From assembly GCA_018646675.1 (NCBI GenBank), contig JABGUH010000042.1:1-64000 (forward strand): 64,000 nucleotides of DNA, read 5' to 3'. Under the pieces are notes generated by a model that saw only the letters and a list, made by a program, of their open reading frames with translations, ran no database searches and had not been told where the DNA came from. Shown here in pieces: positions 34,796 through 44,241 of the stretch; the first letter of the stretch is position 1, and every line of letters starts with the position of its first letter. Position numbers and translations under genes: made by a program. This DNA is from Bdellovibrionales bacterium (GTDB lineage Bacteria; Bdellovibrionota; Bacteriovoracia; Bacteriovoracales; Bacteriovoracaceae).

Positions 34796-36979
34796 CTACT
34801 TCCGCTTCTTGTGATACTGACTAATCATTTTTGATAATTCCATTGTAATATACCTTAAATCTGGCTTGAGATCATATCCAAATCCGATCAAGCGGATGGG
34901 CAAGCCACGACCTTTGGTATATTTTCTACCGATATCTTGTAGTAGAACTCCCTCATCATCACGCAAAATAAAGTCCAGCTGGCCAAGTCGCTCTGTCGAA
35001 TTTGGGTGTAACTGCCCTTGTCCTTTAATCTTTATCGTTTTCTTTCTATCAACATAGGACAATTTTTTAACATCTATCAAATCTGGAGTAGCCTTAAGCT
35101 TGATGTCAACTTGAGAAAAAGATCCTTTGGTACTGTTGCCTGCATCAACTTTTAAATTATCCTTTTCGGGGGGGGAGGTAACAAGGGAAGAGAAATGGTC
35201 TTTGGCCACCTCCCCTAAATCAATTCTAGAGATGGAACCTTCACTTATCTGTAGATCAGCCTCCACTTGGTAGTCACTTTTCTTGAGCTTATCGCTTCTC
35301 TCTAGGTATCCTCTAATTTTTCCTGTCAGCATCCCGGTTGTATCACTCCAACGTTTTGGCAGTAGAGGCTTAAGTTGAGCCAGATCAAAGCTTTTAAATT
35401 TAAGATTAAATTTTTCCTGAGTCTTTTGGCTATTTTGATTGATAACCTCAAGCTCTCCTTGGGCCAGTGATCTGTTCACGCCTACTTTAAATGGTGATAG
35501 GTGTAGTCTATTTTCAAGGGCAAGTAACCGGCCAGCAACCTTTAGTGGCCGCTGATCAACCAGGAGATTTCCTATCGAAAAACCAATATTTAAGGGGATG
35601 CCGGCCCCCATTGGGCTGCCCGCAACTAGATATCCTCCCGATCTTCCTCGCAACGATCTTTTCAAGTCAAAAAACCATTTGCTGCTACTATCTATTACTA
35701 AATCGGAGGCGGTAACTTTAACATCTACAGGCGTTTTACTTTTGCCTGTCATAAACTCCTGCCATCCAAGACTAAAGACACTCTCAACACTGCCATCTAA
35801 TAGCTGACTGGAAATTTTAAATTTAATCTTATTACTATCTATATGGGCCGCCAAATGAGAGGTGATCGCTACTCCTCCATGCTTAATTGAAACTGAAGGT
35901 TGGATGGAGCTATCTATATTCACCAAGAGACCATCTCTACTAATATCAATCCCCCCCTGGCTGGCTAATTTTAGCTGACTGTTAATTTTCGGGGCCCATC
36001 CAACAGCTATCATATTCAAAACACTAAACAGCGGCATCTCACTACGCACTTTTGTAAAGCTCAGTTTTTCATCGCCCCAAAGATAATCAAAGGAGAAACT
36101 ACCACTATTAAAAATCGCCCCTTTCATCTGTCCGCTTACTCTTCCATCTCCTTTGACCGCCATATTAAAATTGGAGTTGATCTGCTTTACTGCCTGCTTC
36201 GCCCCGACAGGCAAAAAATCACTCCATCTCAAGATACCTGCCAACTTCAGCTCTCTATTTTTAATCATGTCGGATAGATTGAAATCACCAATAATAACTG
36301 TCTGACAATTAATAATCTGATCATTTGGAAGGGTAATGCGATTGTCAGAAATTACCTCCAAGGCACTGGGAGTAAAAAGACTGATCTTTTTTATCGCTAA
36401 TTTAGATAGTTTAATCGTGCCCAGACCAGCACGAGGAAGTCGGTATGCTATCTCTAAATCACGGGCATCTAAATCAATTTTGGAAGTTTGAAGGGAGTGA
36501 GGAACATCGGTCAATGCCAAGGAGGGCCGCAGCTTACCATTTTGTTGACTATACTCATTACCACGCATGGAGTGTATCCAATTATTGGACTCTCCCTTAG
36601 CAATAATATCAACCTTGGCCCCGACTAAATAGACTTTATACTGTCCCTTTCTTGCCAAGAGACTCCACAGTGGCACCTCAACCCTTACACGCTTAACTTG
36701 CAATAAATCGTGTTGTCTCTTTTTAATAGTAGTAGCAATATTTATACCGTCGATTGTGTAACTCAGACGCAAGCCTGGACGAAAAGAGATGGGACCGATT
36801 ATTACTTTAGCAAATGGCATTAGCTGCTTTAGCTTCTGCTGGGCTTGGGCCCGAATGGTCTCTGGAGATAATTTATCTTTAATTAGTAGGGATAACAGTA
36901 TTGTAACGGAGGAGAAGATAACTAGTAACAGGGCGATGAATGCCTTGCTGCGAATGTGGCCGACTAGTTTCCTGATCAT
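34796..36979 (-). CDS. AsmA-like inner-membrane protein
   Basis: About 727 residues with one N-terminal transmembrane helix (KAFIALLLVIFSSVTILLSL) followed by a long beta-rich periplasmic region. It begins VIIGPISFRPGLRLSYTIDG, and contains repeated beta blocks such as VRVEVPLWSLLARKGQYKVY and a LTGKIRGYLERSDK region. This is the pattern of the AsmA/TamB-type proteins, which bridge the periplasm and are linked to lipid transport and outer-membrane assembly. The frame opens at 37006, but the ATG at 36979 follows the helicase stop by one base and starts right before the membrane helix. Probably cotranscribed with the helicase gene. Confidence 0.7.
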   Translation of the reverse strand: MIRKLVGHIRSKAFIALLLVIFSSVTILLSLLIKDKLSPETIRAQAQQKLKQLMPFAKVIIGPISFRPGLRLSYTIDGINIATTIKKRQHDLLQVKRVRVEVPLWSLLARKGQYKVYLVGAKVDIIAKGESNNWIHSMRGNEYSQQNGKLRPSLALTDVPHSLQTSKIDLDARDLEIAYRLPRAGLGTIKLSKLAIKKISLFTPSALEVISDNRITLPNDQIINCQTVIIGDFNLSDMIKNRELKLAGILRWSDFLPVGAKQAVKQINSNFNMAVKGDGRVSGQMKGAIFNSGSFSFDYLWGDEKLSFTKVRSEMPLFSVLNMIAVGWAPKINSQLKLASQGGIDISRDGLLVNIDSSIQPSVSIKHGGVAITSHLAAHIDSNKIKFKISSQLLDGSVESVFSLGWQEFMTGKSKTPVDVKVTASDLVIDSSSKWFFDLKRSLRGRSGGYLVAGSPMGAGIPLNIGFSIGNLLVDQRPLKVAGRLLALENRLHLSPFKVGVNRSLAQGELEVINQNSQKTQEKFNLKFKSFDLAQLKPLLPKRWSDTTGMLTGKIRGYLERSDKLKKSDYQVEADLQISEGSISRIDLGEVAKDHFSSLVTSPPEKDNLKVDAGNSTKGSFSQVDIKLKATPDLIDVKKLSYVDRKKTIKIKGQGQLHPNSTERLGQLDFILRDDEGVLLQDIGRKYTKGRGLPIRLIGFGYDLKPDLRYITMELSKMISQYHKKRK

Positions 36980-36980
36980 A

Positions 36981-39266
36981 CTAGCTTCTAATGGACAGGG
37001 GAGCAAATTTGGCCAGGAACCTTTTCCTCATTCCATTATGGAATTGAATCATCACCTTTTCATTGTTCCCCACCCCGCTACTATGGAGGACTGTCCCCTC
37101 TCCGTAGAGTGAGTGTACCACCTTGGTCCCTTTAGGATATTGGCCACCCGCTAAAGAGTGGGTACCCGTTTTTTTTCTTATCACAACATTGGAAACACGC
37201 TCTTTAGCAGGAGATGGAGAGCCATAGCTCTGCTCCTGGTTAAAGTTATGGTCGTCCCAGATATTATCTTTTTGCTGCCCTCCCTGATCACGAGATGACG
37301 GTCCTCGATGATTTTTAATCCATTGAAAATACTTTTTAGGCATCTCATTAATAAAGCGGCAGGGCCCGTTAAAGCGCACCTGTCCAAAGACCATCCTTCC
37401 TAGGGCAAACGAGATATACAGTTTTTTCATCGCTCTAGTCATTGCAACATAGAAAAGACGTCGCTCCTCTTCGATGCCCCGCTCGCCATCTTCCATACTA
37501 CGAAAAGATGGGAAGAGGTTCTCCTCCGCGCCGACTAAAAAGACGTAGGGGAATTCTAAACCCTTGGCACCATGCACTGTCATCAAGGAGACCTCACCAT
37601 TTTGTGGCACCTCCTCCATGGCATATGACTCATCTAAGGTGATCGTCTCCAAGTATCCACTCAGGGATGGTTTTTCAACTCCCTGCTCATACTGCTTAAT
37701 GCCACTTAATAACTCTTCTAGATTTTCCAGCCGAGCCTGTGACTCATGATCATTACTCGCTTGCAATATATTCCAATAGGATGATTCATACAGAACTTTC
37801 TGATACATTTCGCTCGGCAGAGCTTGCTCACTATTTAATACCATCACTTCACTCAGCAGAGTGACCAGAGCTGATAGTCCGGTTTTGACCTTGGCAGTTA
37901 ATCGAATATGAGTAAATCTCTCCGGTGCGGCCACCACCGCTTCAAGTATCTCCCAAAGAGAGAGGGAACATCCAACCGCCTCCTGCTCCAACTTTCTTAG
38001 CGTAGTCGTCCCTACCCCACGGGCCGGCACATTTATAATTCTGGCCAACGCTAAAGAGTCCTTCGAATTAACGATCAACCGCAAGTATGCCAGTAGATCC
38101 TTAATCTCCTTGCGTTGATAAAATTCAATTCCACCAACCACCCGGTAAGGAGTTCTACGTTGACGCAGACAATCCTCTAGAATACGTGACTGGGAATTGG
38201 TGCGGTAAAAGACTGCAATATCATTGTAGGAGACTCCCGAACTGACCAAGCGGCCTGTCTCGGCAGCAATAAACTCCGCCTCCCCTCTTTCATCGCGAGA
38301 CTCCACAATTTGCAGTGACTCTCCAGGCTGATTGTCAGTCCACATCTGCTTACCCTTGCGCTGTTCATTACGAGCTATCACGCAAGAGGCTGCTTCAATA
38401 ATATTTCGAGAAGATCGGTAATTCTGCTCCAATTTAATCGTTTTGGCTTCAGGAAAACTCTGCTCAAAATCTAAAATATTGCGGATATCTGCTCCACGCC
38501 ATGAGTAGATTGATTGATCCTCATCTCCCACCACACAGACATTCCCCTGATCTCCCGTCAACCACTTCATCAATTCAAACTGAGCGCGATTGGTGTCCTG
38601 ATACTCATCGATCAAAATGTACTTAAAGCGATCCTGATAACACTGTAGAACTTTGGGGAATTTCTGAAAGAGCCTTAAGACTCCGGTAATTAGTCCACCA
38701 AAATCTAAAGCATTGGCGCGAGCCAGTTCGGACTCATACTCACGAAAGTAACCATAAAAATCTTCTGAAAGATCAATTTCACTGGCGACACCACCTTCGC
38801 GCTCCAAGTAGTAACCACGATTTTTTAGATCATCAATATAGGCGAGGATCTCATATGGTGAGATCTGTTTAGATGAGACACCTCGACGTCCCATCAAGGA
38901 CTTAACCACCGCTTTAGATTCAGATGACCCATAGATAGTGAAGTTGCGACTCAAGCCAAGGTAGTTGGCTTCAGTACGTAATAGGCGGGCACAAAAAGAG
39001 TGAAAGGTAGTAACCTGTAGGGCGCCAAGATCCAACTCCAGAGTGATCTCTTGACCAATCCTCTCTCGCATCTCTCGGGCCGCCTTATTCGAAAATGTTA
39101 GGGCCAGAATCTCATAGGTGGATGCAATCTGTTGGTCAATCATATGCCCAATGCGTTTTACCAGCATCCGAGTCTTTCCAGAACCAGCTCCGGCCAGAAC
39201 CATCACCGCTCCCTCAGTCGACCGCACGGCTTCCTGTTGAGCACTGTTTAAAGAACTAATGTCCAT
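36981..39266 (-). CDS. UvrD/PcrA-type superfamily 1 DNA helicase
   Basis: A 3'-5' helicase of 761 residues for DNA repair and replication-fork maintenance. Motifs in order: Q motif LNSAQQEAV, Walker A LAGAGSGKT near residue 25, motif Ia TFSNKAAREMRERI, motif II YILIDEYQDTN, motif III GDEDQSIYSWRGA, motif IV LEQNYRSS, motif V VSLMTVHGAKGLEFPYVFL and motif VI EERRLFYVAMTRA. The C-terminal tail (GTKVVHSLYGEGTVLHSSG) is the Tudor-like RNA-polymerase-interacting domain found in PcrA/UvrD. Full length. Whether it is orthologous to uvrD or pcrA is a naming matter. Confidence 0.95.
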   Translation of the reverse strand: MDISSLNSAQQEAVRSTEGAVMVLAGAGSGKTRMLVKRIGHMIDQQIASTYEILALTFSNKAAREMRERIGQEITLELDLGALQVTTFHSFCARLLRTEANYLGLSRNFTIYGSSESKAVVKSLMGRRGVSSKQISPYEILAYIDDLKNRGYYLEREGGVASEIDLSEDFYGYFREYESELARANALDFGGLITGVLRLFQKFPKVLQCYQDRFKYILIDEYQDTNRAQFELMKWLTGDQGNVCVVGDEDQSIYSWRGADIRNILDFEQSFPEAKTIKLEQNYRSSRNIIEAASCVIARNEQRKGKQMWTDNQPGESLQIVESRDERGEAEFIAAETGRLVSSGVSYNDIAVFYRTNSQSRILEDCLRQRRTPYRVVGGIEFYQRKEIKDLLAYLRLIVNSKDSLALARIINVPARGVGTTTLRKLEQEAVGCSLSLWEILEAVVAAPERFTHIRLTAKVKTGLSALVTLLSEVMVLNSEQALPSEMYQKVLYESSYWNILQASNDHESQARLENLEELLSGIKQYEQGVEKPSLSGYLETITLDESYAMEEVPQNGEVSLMTVHGAKGLEFPYVFLVGAEENLFPSFRSMEDGERGIEEERRLFYVAMTRAMKKLYISFALGRMVFGQVRFNGPCRFINEMPKKYFQWIKNHRGPSSRDQGGQQKDNIWDDHNFNQEQSYGSPSPAKERVSNVVIRKKTGTHSLAGGQYPKGTKVVHSLYGEGTVLHSSGVGNNEKVMIQFHNGMRKRFLAKFAPLSIRS

Positions 39267-39298
39267 CTTCTCTCAATCCCTATTTATATCTACTCGCC

Positions 39299-41152
39299 CT
39301 ACTCAACTGTAACTGACTTAGCGAGGTTTCGTGGTTTATCAATATCTGTTCCCTTGAATTTTGCCATATAGTAAGCCAAAAGCTGATTTGCAACATTGAC
39401 GTAAAGTGGAGATAGCTCCTCCAGTCCCTTGAAGTTTAAGGGAACATAGTAATCACAAATCTCTTTGGCGCTATCATCTCCTTCCGGCCCAATCCCAACG
39501 ATGACTCCTTTACGCGCCTTAATCTCCTCAATATTTGAAAGAGTTTTTTCATATAGTTCCGGCCCAATAATTGCGATATTGACAATCTCTTCATCAATTA
39601 AGGCAATTGGTCCATGCTTTAACTCTCCAGCGGCATATCCCTCTGCATGAACATAGGCGATCTCCTTTAACTTTAAGGCTCCCTCTAAAGCAGATGGATA
39701 GTACTTGCCACGTCCAGTATAAAAATAGCCCTTATAGTTATAAATCTCTTCAGCGATCTCCTTGATCATATCGACCTTGGCCAACAGGTCGGAGATCCGA
39801 TCTGCCAGTAGTAAAAACCGCTCTCCCAATACCTTGTCTAATTTTTTTCCCGCCATGGCATTTGAAAAGAGTCGTCCTGTTAGAACTTGAAGCGTATATG
39901 CTTTAGTACTAGCGACACCAATCTCAATACCCGCTTTAATCAACAAGTTATTATCACTTTTACGATAGAGGGTAGAGCCTTCAACATTAACAATTGCGGC
40001 CGTAAGTAGCCCCCTCTCTTTACAAAGTTCCTGGGCGGCCAAGGTGTCGGCAGTCTCCCCTGACTGACTGATAAAAAGTCCTAAATCCTTATTCGAGATT
40101 AGAGGATTACGATAACGAAATTCAGAAGCGAGGTCGACCTGACATGGAATATTATCAATTGACTCGATGAAGGTCTTAATCCCTAGCCCTGCATAGTAAG
40201 CGGTACCACACGCTGTTATGTGAACTCTCTCCGGTTTGAACTCTTGAGAGTTTTTGAGCATCTCCTGGCCCTCGGGAGAGAAGTAGTAGTCTCGCAGGCT
40301 ACGAATCAGCTTGGGCTGTTCATAGATCTCCTTTAACATATAGTGCTCAAACTCTCCCTTATCGGTGGTGGTTACATCGATTAACTGCTGTTTAGTGTCG
40401 AAGCCCGTCGTAGCATTGCCCTCTAGATCAAAAAACTCTATTACCGGGTCCATGCTCCCCACATCGTTGGAGCTATGGAGTACCGTTACGGTATCATCAT
40501 GAGGAAAAAAGAGGGTGTTAACCACTCCGGCCAATGCATATGGATCTGAAGAGACTAGAATATCATCTCGATTGTCACTATTACCACAGACCAATGGAGC
40601 TCCCCGCTTAACTGCAATTAACTCAGGAAAGTTACGTCCCTGAACCACAAAAGCGGAGTTTCCCCTTATATATTTAAAGGCACGACAGACGGCAACTACC
40701 GGTTTTTCACTCTCTGATAGGTTACGAATCTCCCGTTGTACTAACGCTAAAAAGACCTCTGAGTCAGTGTCCGATTTAAAGCTAAATCCCTGCCCCTTCA
40801 ACTCATCTCGAATCTCTTTGGCATTTTCAACAATTCCGTTATGAACAATACTGATCATCTCACTAGTGGTCAGGGTATCACTTAGGTGTGGATGGGCATT
40901 CAAATCATTAACTTCACCGTGAGTTGCCCAGCGGGTATGACCAATACTGGAGTGGGAGAAGTGATCCACCCCCACCAATGCTCTCTTCAGGTTGGCCAGC
41001 TTACCCTGCTTCTTATAAAGATTCAGGGTGTTATCCTCACTTTTAAAACAGACCCCCGCTGAATCATAGCCCCGGTACTCTAGCCGCTTTAGCCCTTCTA
41101 AAACAGATGCTACGGCATCTCCTCGCCCTACATAACCAACAATTCCACACAT
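39299..41152 (-). CDS. glmS: Glutamine-fructose-6-phosphate aminotransferase
   Basis: A protein of 617 residues that makes glucosamine-6-phosphate from fructose-6-phosphate and glutamine, the entry step to peptidoglycan and lipopolysaccharide. The N-terminus MCGIVGYVG exposes Cys1 after Met removal, and LEYRGYDSAG and HTRWATHG complete the glutaminase site. Two SIS domains follow (ITACGTAYYAG, LFISQSGETADTLAA, GRGKYYPSALEGALKLKEIA), and the C-terminus ends KPRNLAKSVTVE as in all GlmS. No glmS ribozyme-like structure is evident in the 130 bases upstream. Confidence 0.97.
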   Translation of the reverse strand: MCGIVGYVGRGDAVASVLEGLKRLEYRGYDSAGVCFKSEDNTLNLYKKQGKLANLKRALVGVDHFSHSSIGHTRWATHGEVNDLNAHPHLSDTLTTSEMISIVHNGIVENAKEIRDELKGQGFSFKSDTDSEVFLALVQREIRNLSESEKPVVAVCRAFKYIRGNSAFVVQGRNFPELIAVKRGAPLVCGNSDNRDDILVSSDPYALAGVVNTLFFPHDDTVTVLHSSNDVGSMDPVIEFFDLEGNATTGFDTKQQLIDVTTTDKGEFEHYMLKEIYEQPKLIRSLRDYYFSPEGQEMLKNSQEFKPERVHITACGTAYYAGLGIKTFIESIDNIPCQVDLASEFRYRNPLISNKDLGLFISQSGETADTLAAQELCKERGLLTAAIVNVEGSTLYRKSDNNLLIKAGIEIGVASTKAYTLQVLTGRLFSNAMAGKKLDKVLGERFLLLADRISDLLAKVDMIKEIAEEIYNYKGYFYTGRGKYYPSALEGALKLKEIAYVHAEGYAAGELKHGPIALIDEEIVNIAIIGPELYEKTLSNIEEIKARKGVIVGIGPEGDDSAKEICDYYVPLNFKGLEELSPLYVNVANQLLAYYMAKFKGTDIDKPRNLAKSVTVE

Positions 41153-41284
41153 TTAGTCCGCCTTTACCCCAATCTCGTTTACTGTTTTATGTCACTATAT
41201 TTATTAGGGAAGTAACCTATATTTCTACCAAATATTACCGATTCCAGCCAGATAAAAGATCTAATGAACAGTTGGGCTCAGCCT

Positions 41285-42175
41285 CTAAACTAGAGATTGG
41301 GCAAAACGGTCAATACGCTGATTAACAGTGTCAGGAAAGTCTACTTGAGGAACATGGCTACCATCCTTAATGATGTATAGCTGTGAATTAACTAGGTACT
41401 TACTTAAAATCTGCTGCAAGTAGTTAGGGATGATCTTATCTCGATCTCCCCCCATAATTAGTGCTGGAGTCTTGATCGACTCTAGATGGTTGATAATATC
41501 GTGGTTTCTCATCTCTTCTAAGTGTTTCCAAAAGATCTGATGGGGAAGTTGTCCCAATTTTTTTAGATAGGTATGAACAAATTCCTGTGGCACCTGCTCA
41601 GTATTAAATCCCCCACTATGAACAATCGATCTGGCAAAAGGGAGCATAAACAACTTGGACCAAAAGTGCTCATAGGGACGATTAAAGTTAGTCGCCACCC
41701 AGCTAATATAGGGCTCAACCAGATCAATAATATTAGAGTCAAACATGATATCCTGAGGAGGGAAGACGCTTCCAGAGATCAACACAACCCCGACCAACTG
41801 ATCTGGATGGCGAAAAGCATATTCCAGAGTAATATTGACCCCCATACTGTGGCCCAACATCATCACTTTTTTTACTCCCAAGGAGCTTAATAGCTGCTGT
41901 AGATCCTGGTATATGTTGGCAAATGTACAGCTGGCAATATCACACTGACCTGATGAGTTATAGTGAGCACGATAGTCATGAATTAAAATCGGAACTCCCT
42001 GCTGGGCAAAGTGGTTCAACTGGTGCTCCCAGTGGGCCATATTACAGACCAGACCATAGTTAAAAACCCAGACCGGACTATCAGGTGGTGTACCAGCAGT
42101 ATCAAAGTTACACTTATAGAAGATTCTAGTTCCATCTTCGGTATAAAAATAGTGAGGTGAGAGCTTACTATCCAT
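41285..42175 (-). CDS. Alpha/beta-hydrolase
   Basis: A protein of 296 residues of the alpha/beta-hydrolase fold. The nucleophile elbow GHSMG has Ser110, a likely acid lies in MGGDRDKII and the catalytic His in IKDGSHVPQVDFPD. An oxyanion strand VWVFNYGLVCN replaces the usual HGxP motif. Substrate unknown; an esterase, lipase-like or peptidase role is possible. It overlaps the FHA-domain gene by eight bases and is the last gene of a greA-FHA-hydrolase unit. Confidence 0.87.
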   Translation of the reverse strand: MDSKLSPHYFYTEDGTRIFYKCNFDTAGTPPDSPVWVFNYGLVCNMAHWEHQLNHFAQQGVPILIHDYRAHYNSSGQCDIASCTFANIYQDLQQLLSSLGVKKVMMLGHSMGVNITLEYAFRHPDQLVGVVLISGSVFPPQDIMFDSNIIDLVEPYISWVATNFNRPYEHFWSKLFMLPFARSIVHSGGFNTEQVPQEFVHTYLKKLGQLPHQIFWKHLEEMRNHDIINHLESIKTPALIMGGDRDKIIPNYLQQILSKYLVNSQLYIIKDGSHVPQVDFPDTVNQRIDRFAQSLV

Positions 42176-42740
42176 CTTTAAAAATATCCGCTAAGCGAGC
42201 AATCATCGTTTTGCCCTCGTTCGCCCGTGCCATCACGGGTTTAGACTTCTGTTTGGTAGCTGGAGCAACCTTGGGGTGTTCTTGTTCCTGCTGCTGGCCG
42301 TGAGCTACCGATTTTGAAGTCACTCGAGGATTAAGAATCTCATCTCTAATTAATTGCAACAGATTAGCAACTAAAGGTTGTTTTTTGGTGATTGCCCCCA
42401 CTCGCTGTTGCAGCTCAGCTCTGACATCAAACTCTTTTTGATAGGAGAGCTCCAATATCTCTACTTTAGTCTGTCCTAATAAAAAACTATCTCCTTTCAC
42501 ATGTAACTTCTCTCCTGAAACCTTCTTGCCATTAGAAAAAAAATAGGGAACCCGGTTGATATTTTTAACCAGTAGTCCCTGACTGGTTAACTTTAAACGA
42601 AGATGGGATGAGATGATCTCAGTGTCGGAAATTACCAGATCATTACGGCAAGAGGAGCCAATTGTAATGTTAATCTTTTGGGTCTCGTAATGCCCTAGCA
42701 CTTCTCGATCTGGTGACTTTACAATAGAGAGTTTTATCAT
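42168..42740 (-). CDS. FHA-domain protein
   Basis: About 190 residues. Residues 1-100 form an FHA domain, which binds phosphothreonine: ITIGSSCRNDLVISDTEIIS then SHLRL, and later GDSFLLGQTKVEI. The C-terminal half is a Lys/Gln-rich linker and a short helix ending KTMIARLADIFKDG. No kinase gene is nearby. The start at 42740 (MIKLSIVKSPD) is preferred over an upstream in-frame start at 42755. It overlaps the hydrolase gene by eight bases, so the two are translationally coupled. Confidence 0.85.
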   Translation of the reverse strand: MIKLSIVKSPDREVLGHYETQKINITIGSSCRNDLVISDTEIISSHLRLKLTSQGLLVKNINRVPYFFSNGKKVSGEKLHVKGDSFLLGQTKVEILELSYQKEFDVRAELQQRVGAITKKQPLVANLLQLIRDEILNPRVTSKSVAHGQQQEQEHPKVAPATKQKSKPVMARANEGKTMIARLADIFKDG

Positions 42741-42768
42741 ACCCCTCCCGCCCAAAAAATATTATTAA

Positions 42769-43248
42769 CTAGCGATACTCAATTAGTTCTATCTCGTATT
42801 CGATATCACCCTTGGGAGCACGAACACAAACCACCTCCCCCTCTTCCTTACCCAACAGGGCAGCACCAATAGGGCTGGTGATCGAGACCTTGCCATTAGC
42901 AGTATCCGACTCTGATTTGCCCACAACCTGGTAGACATTGCGACGATCCCGCTCTCCATCATAGAGAGTTACAGTGGCACCAAATACAACCGTCTCACTA
43001 CTAATCACCGATGGGTCGATCACTTCCGCCGTTGCCATTATACTCTGCAACTCTTTGATTCTTCCCTCAAGCATCGCCTGTTTCTCTTTAGCAGAGTGGT
43101 ACTCTGCATTCTCCTTCAGGTCACCATGTTTGCGAGCATCACTAATTGCCTGCTTAATCTCTTCCCGATCATTCCGTATCAATGAGTTGAGTTCCGCCTC
43201 AATCTTCTCCTTACCACTTTTAGTGATTGGATTTTTTTCTCGCACCAT
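42769..43248 (-). CDS. greA: Transcription elongation factor GreA
   Basis: A protein of 159 residues that enters the RNA polymerase secondary channel and triggers cleavage of backtracked transcripts. The N-terminal coiled coil carries the acidic tip (ISDARKHGDLKENAEYHSA), and the C-terminal FKBP-like domain has SITSPIGAALLGKEEGEVV. Length and motifs are standard for GreA rather than GreB. It leads the FHA and hydrolase genes. Confidence 0.95.
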   Translation of the reverse strand: MVREKNPITKSGKEKIEAELNSLIRNDREEIKQAISDARKHGDLKENAEYHSAKEKQAMLEGRIKELQSIMATAEVIDPSVISSETVVFGATVTLYDGERDRRNVYQVVGKSESDTANGKVSITSPIGAALLGKEEGEVVCVRAPKGDIEYEIELIEYR

Positions 43249-43289
43249 TATAAAACTCCCAAAAAATTAAGAATTAAACCTCATCTACC

Positions 43290-43610
43290 CTATTTGAAAA
43301 GTGCTGCCGCTGCGTTTTGTGCGCTGTTATTATCTTGAGCACTCTCTTCTGCCCCTGCCCGTAAGGAGAAATAGCCACAAAAATTGGGCCGTTCCTTATC
43401 CAGTATTCGCTCAGCATTGGGCTCGCGACAGGAGTTATAGGCAGATGAATTAAAAAACTGACACATCCGACAGCAGTGTAAAAGACTCATGCAACGAGGA
43501 CACTCCTCTCGCCTTCCAACGGTATCACCCATTTCCAATTCCAATGGCTTATTACAGCTATAGCAGAAGACTCTTATATCTTTTGCCTGTTCTTGCTCTT
43601 GTGACCCCAT
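43290..43610 (-). CDS. Small zinc-ribbon-type Cys-rich protein
   Basis: A protein of 106 residues with CYSC and CPRC pairs typical of a zinc ribbon, followed by a second cluster CCRMCQFF, a CREP motif and FCGYF, a pattern like other small conserved Cys-rich proteins of deltaproteobacteria. Metal binding is very likely; function unknown. It starts directly at the stop of the membrane-protein gene (TAA then ATG with no gap), so the pair is coupled. About 40 bases separate it from greA downstream. Confidence 0.7.
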   Translation of the reverse strand: MGSQEQEQAKDIRVFCYSCNKPLELEMGDTVGRREECPRCMSLLHCCRMCQFFNSSAYNSCREPNAERILDKERPNFCGYFSLRAGAEESAQDNNSAQNAAAALFK

Positions 43611-44186
43611 TTAAAATTCCTTTCCGATATTTAACATTATTCCCTTTCCTCCAGCAAATTGTCGTGCCGGTGAAAAGTCAATCCGCGGAAGATTGCGCTG
43701 ATTATAGTGTTCAATTGCTCTTACCAAATTACGTTCATTAGCATTTTTATATGTTTTGGCCACCAAAAAATTGATGATCATAGCAGCACCACCTCCAACC
43801 AGCATTGCATCCCGGTTACCACTATGGCGGTTAGTTAGTAGACCGGTAAAAATTAAAATGGAACCCAAGGTTCCAAAGGCAGTATTTTGCCAACGAATTC
43901 GATTCCCCTCCTGATAGCGGTCAAGATACATCTTGGCCACCGGATCTTTCTCTAAGTAGTAGCGCAGCCCCGCCCCTTTCTGGGTGGAGTTAATGTCCAC
44001 TAGGACATCTTGATGTCCGATGGTGGCAACCCGACTACAACTCTCCGCCGCCAACAACCATGGCGCGTCAACAATAACAACAGTCATCACGAGTAGAATA
44101 TATATCACCCAACAGTATAATCCGTGCTGTCTGGCCGTGAATTTCAACCGATGTAAAATAGAAATCTCCTTGGCCCACGTGACCAT
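43611..44186 (-). CDS. Membrane or secreted protein of unknown function
   Basis: About 191 residues from an ATG at 44186. A hydrophobic segment (YCWVIYILLVMTVVIV, then LLAAES) serves as signal or anchor, followed by a helical region (GAGLRYYLEKDPVAKMYLDR) and two more short hydrophobic stretches (GSILIFTGLL and AMLVGGGAAMIINFL). The frame stays open to 44366, but that would run into the start of the divergent AarF gene. The exact start is uncertain. No family recognised. Coupled to the zinc-ribbon gene downstream. Confidence 0.5.
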   Translation of the reverse strand: MVTWAKEISILHRLKFTARQHGLYCWVIYILLVMTVVIVDAPWLLAAESCSRVATIGHQDVLVDINSTQKGAGLRYYLEKDPVAKMYLDRYQEGNRIRWQNTAFGTLGSILIFTGLLTNRHSGNRDAMLVGGGAAMIINFLVAKTYKNANERNLVRAIEHYNQRNLPRIDFSPARQFAGGKGIMLNIGKEF

Positions 44187-44241
44187 TATAGCGTACACTA
44201 TAGTCAAAATACTAAATATTGACAACTTAAGCGGAGAGGTG

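Noticed and set aside
41153..41284. Possible glmS ribozyme upstream of glmS
   Set aside because: The 130 bases show no long pseudoknot-type pairing, and glmS ribozymes are mostly Gram-positive.
44020..44241. Long upstream extension of the AarF/UbiB frame
   Set aside because: It overlaps a divergent gene, and a GGAGAGG ribosome site in front of ATG 44242 together with family N-terminus fixes the shorter start.
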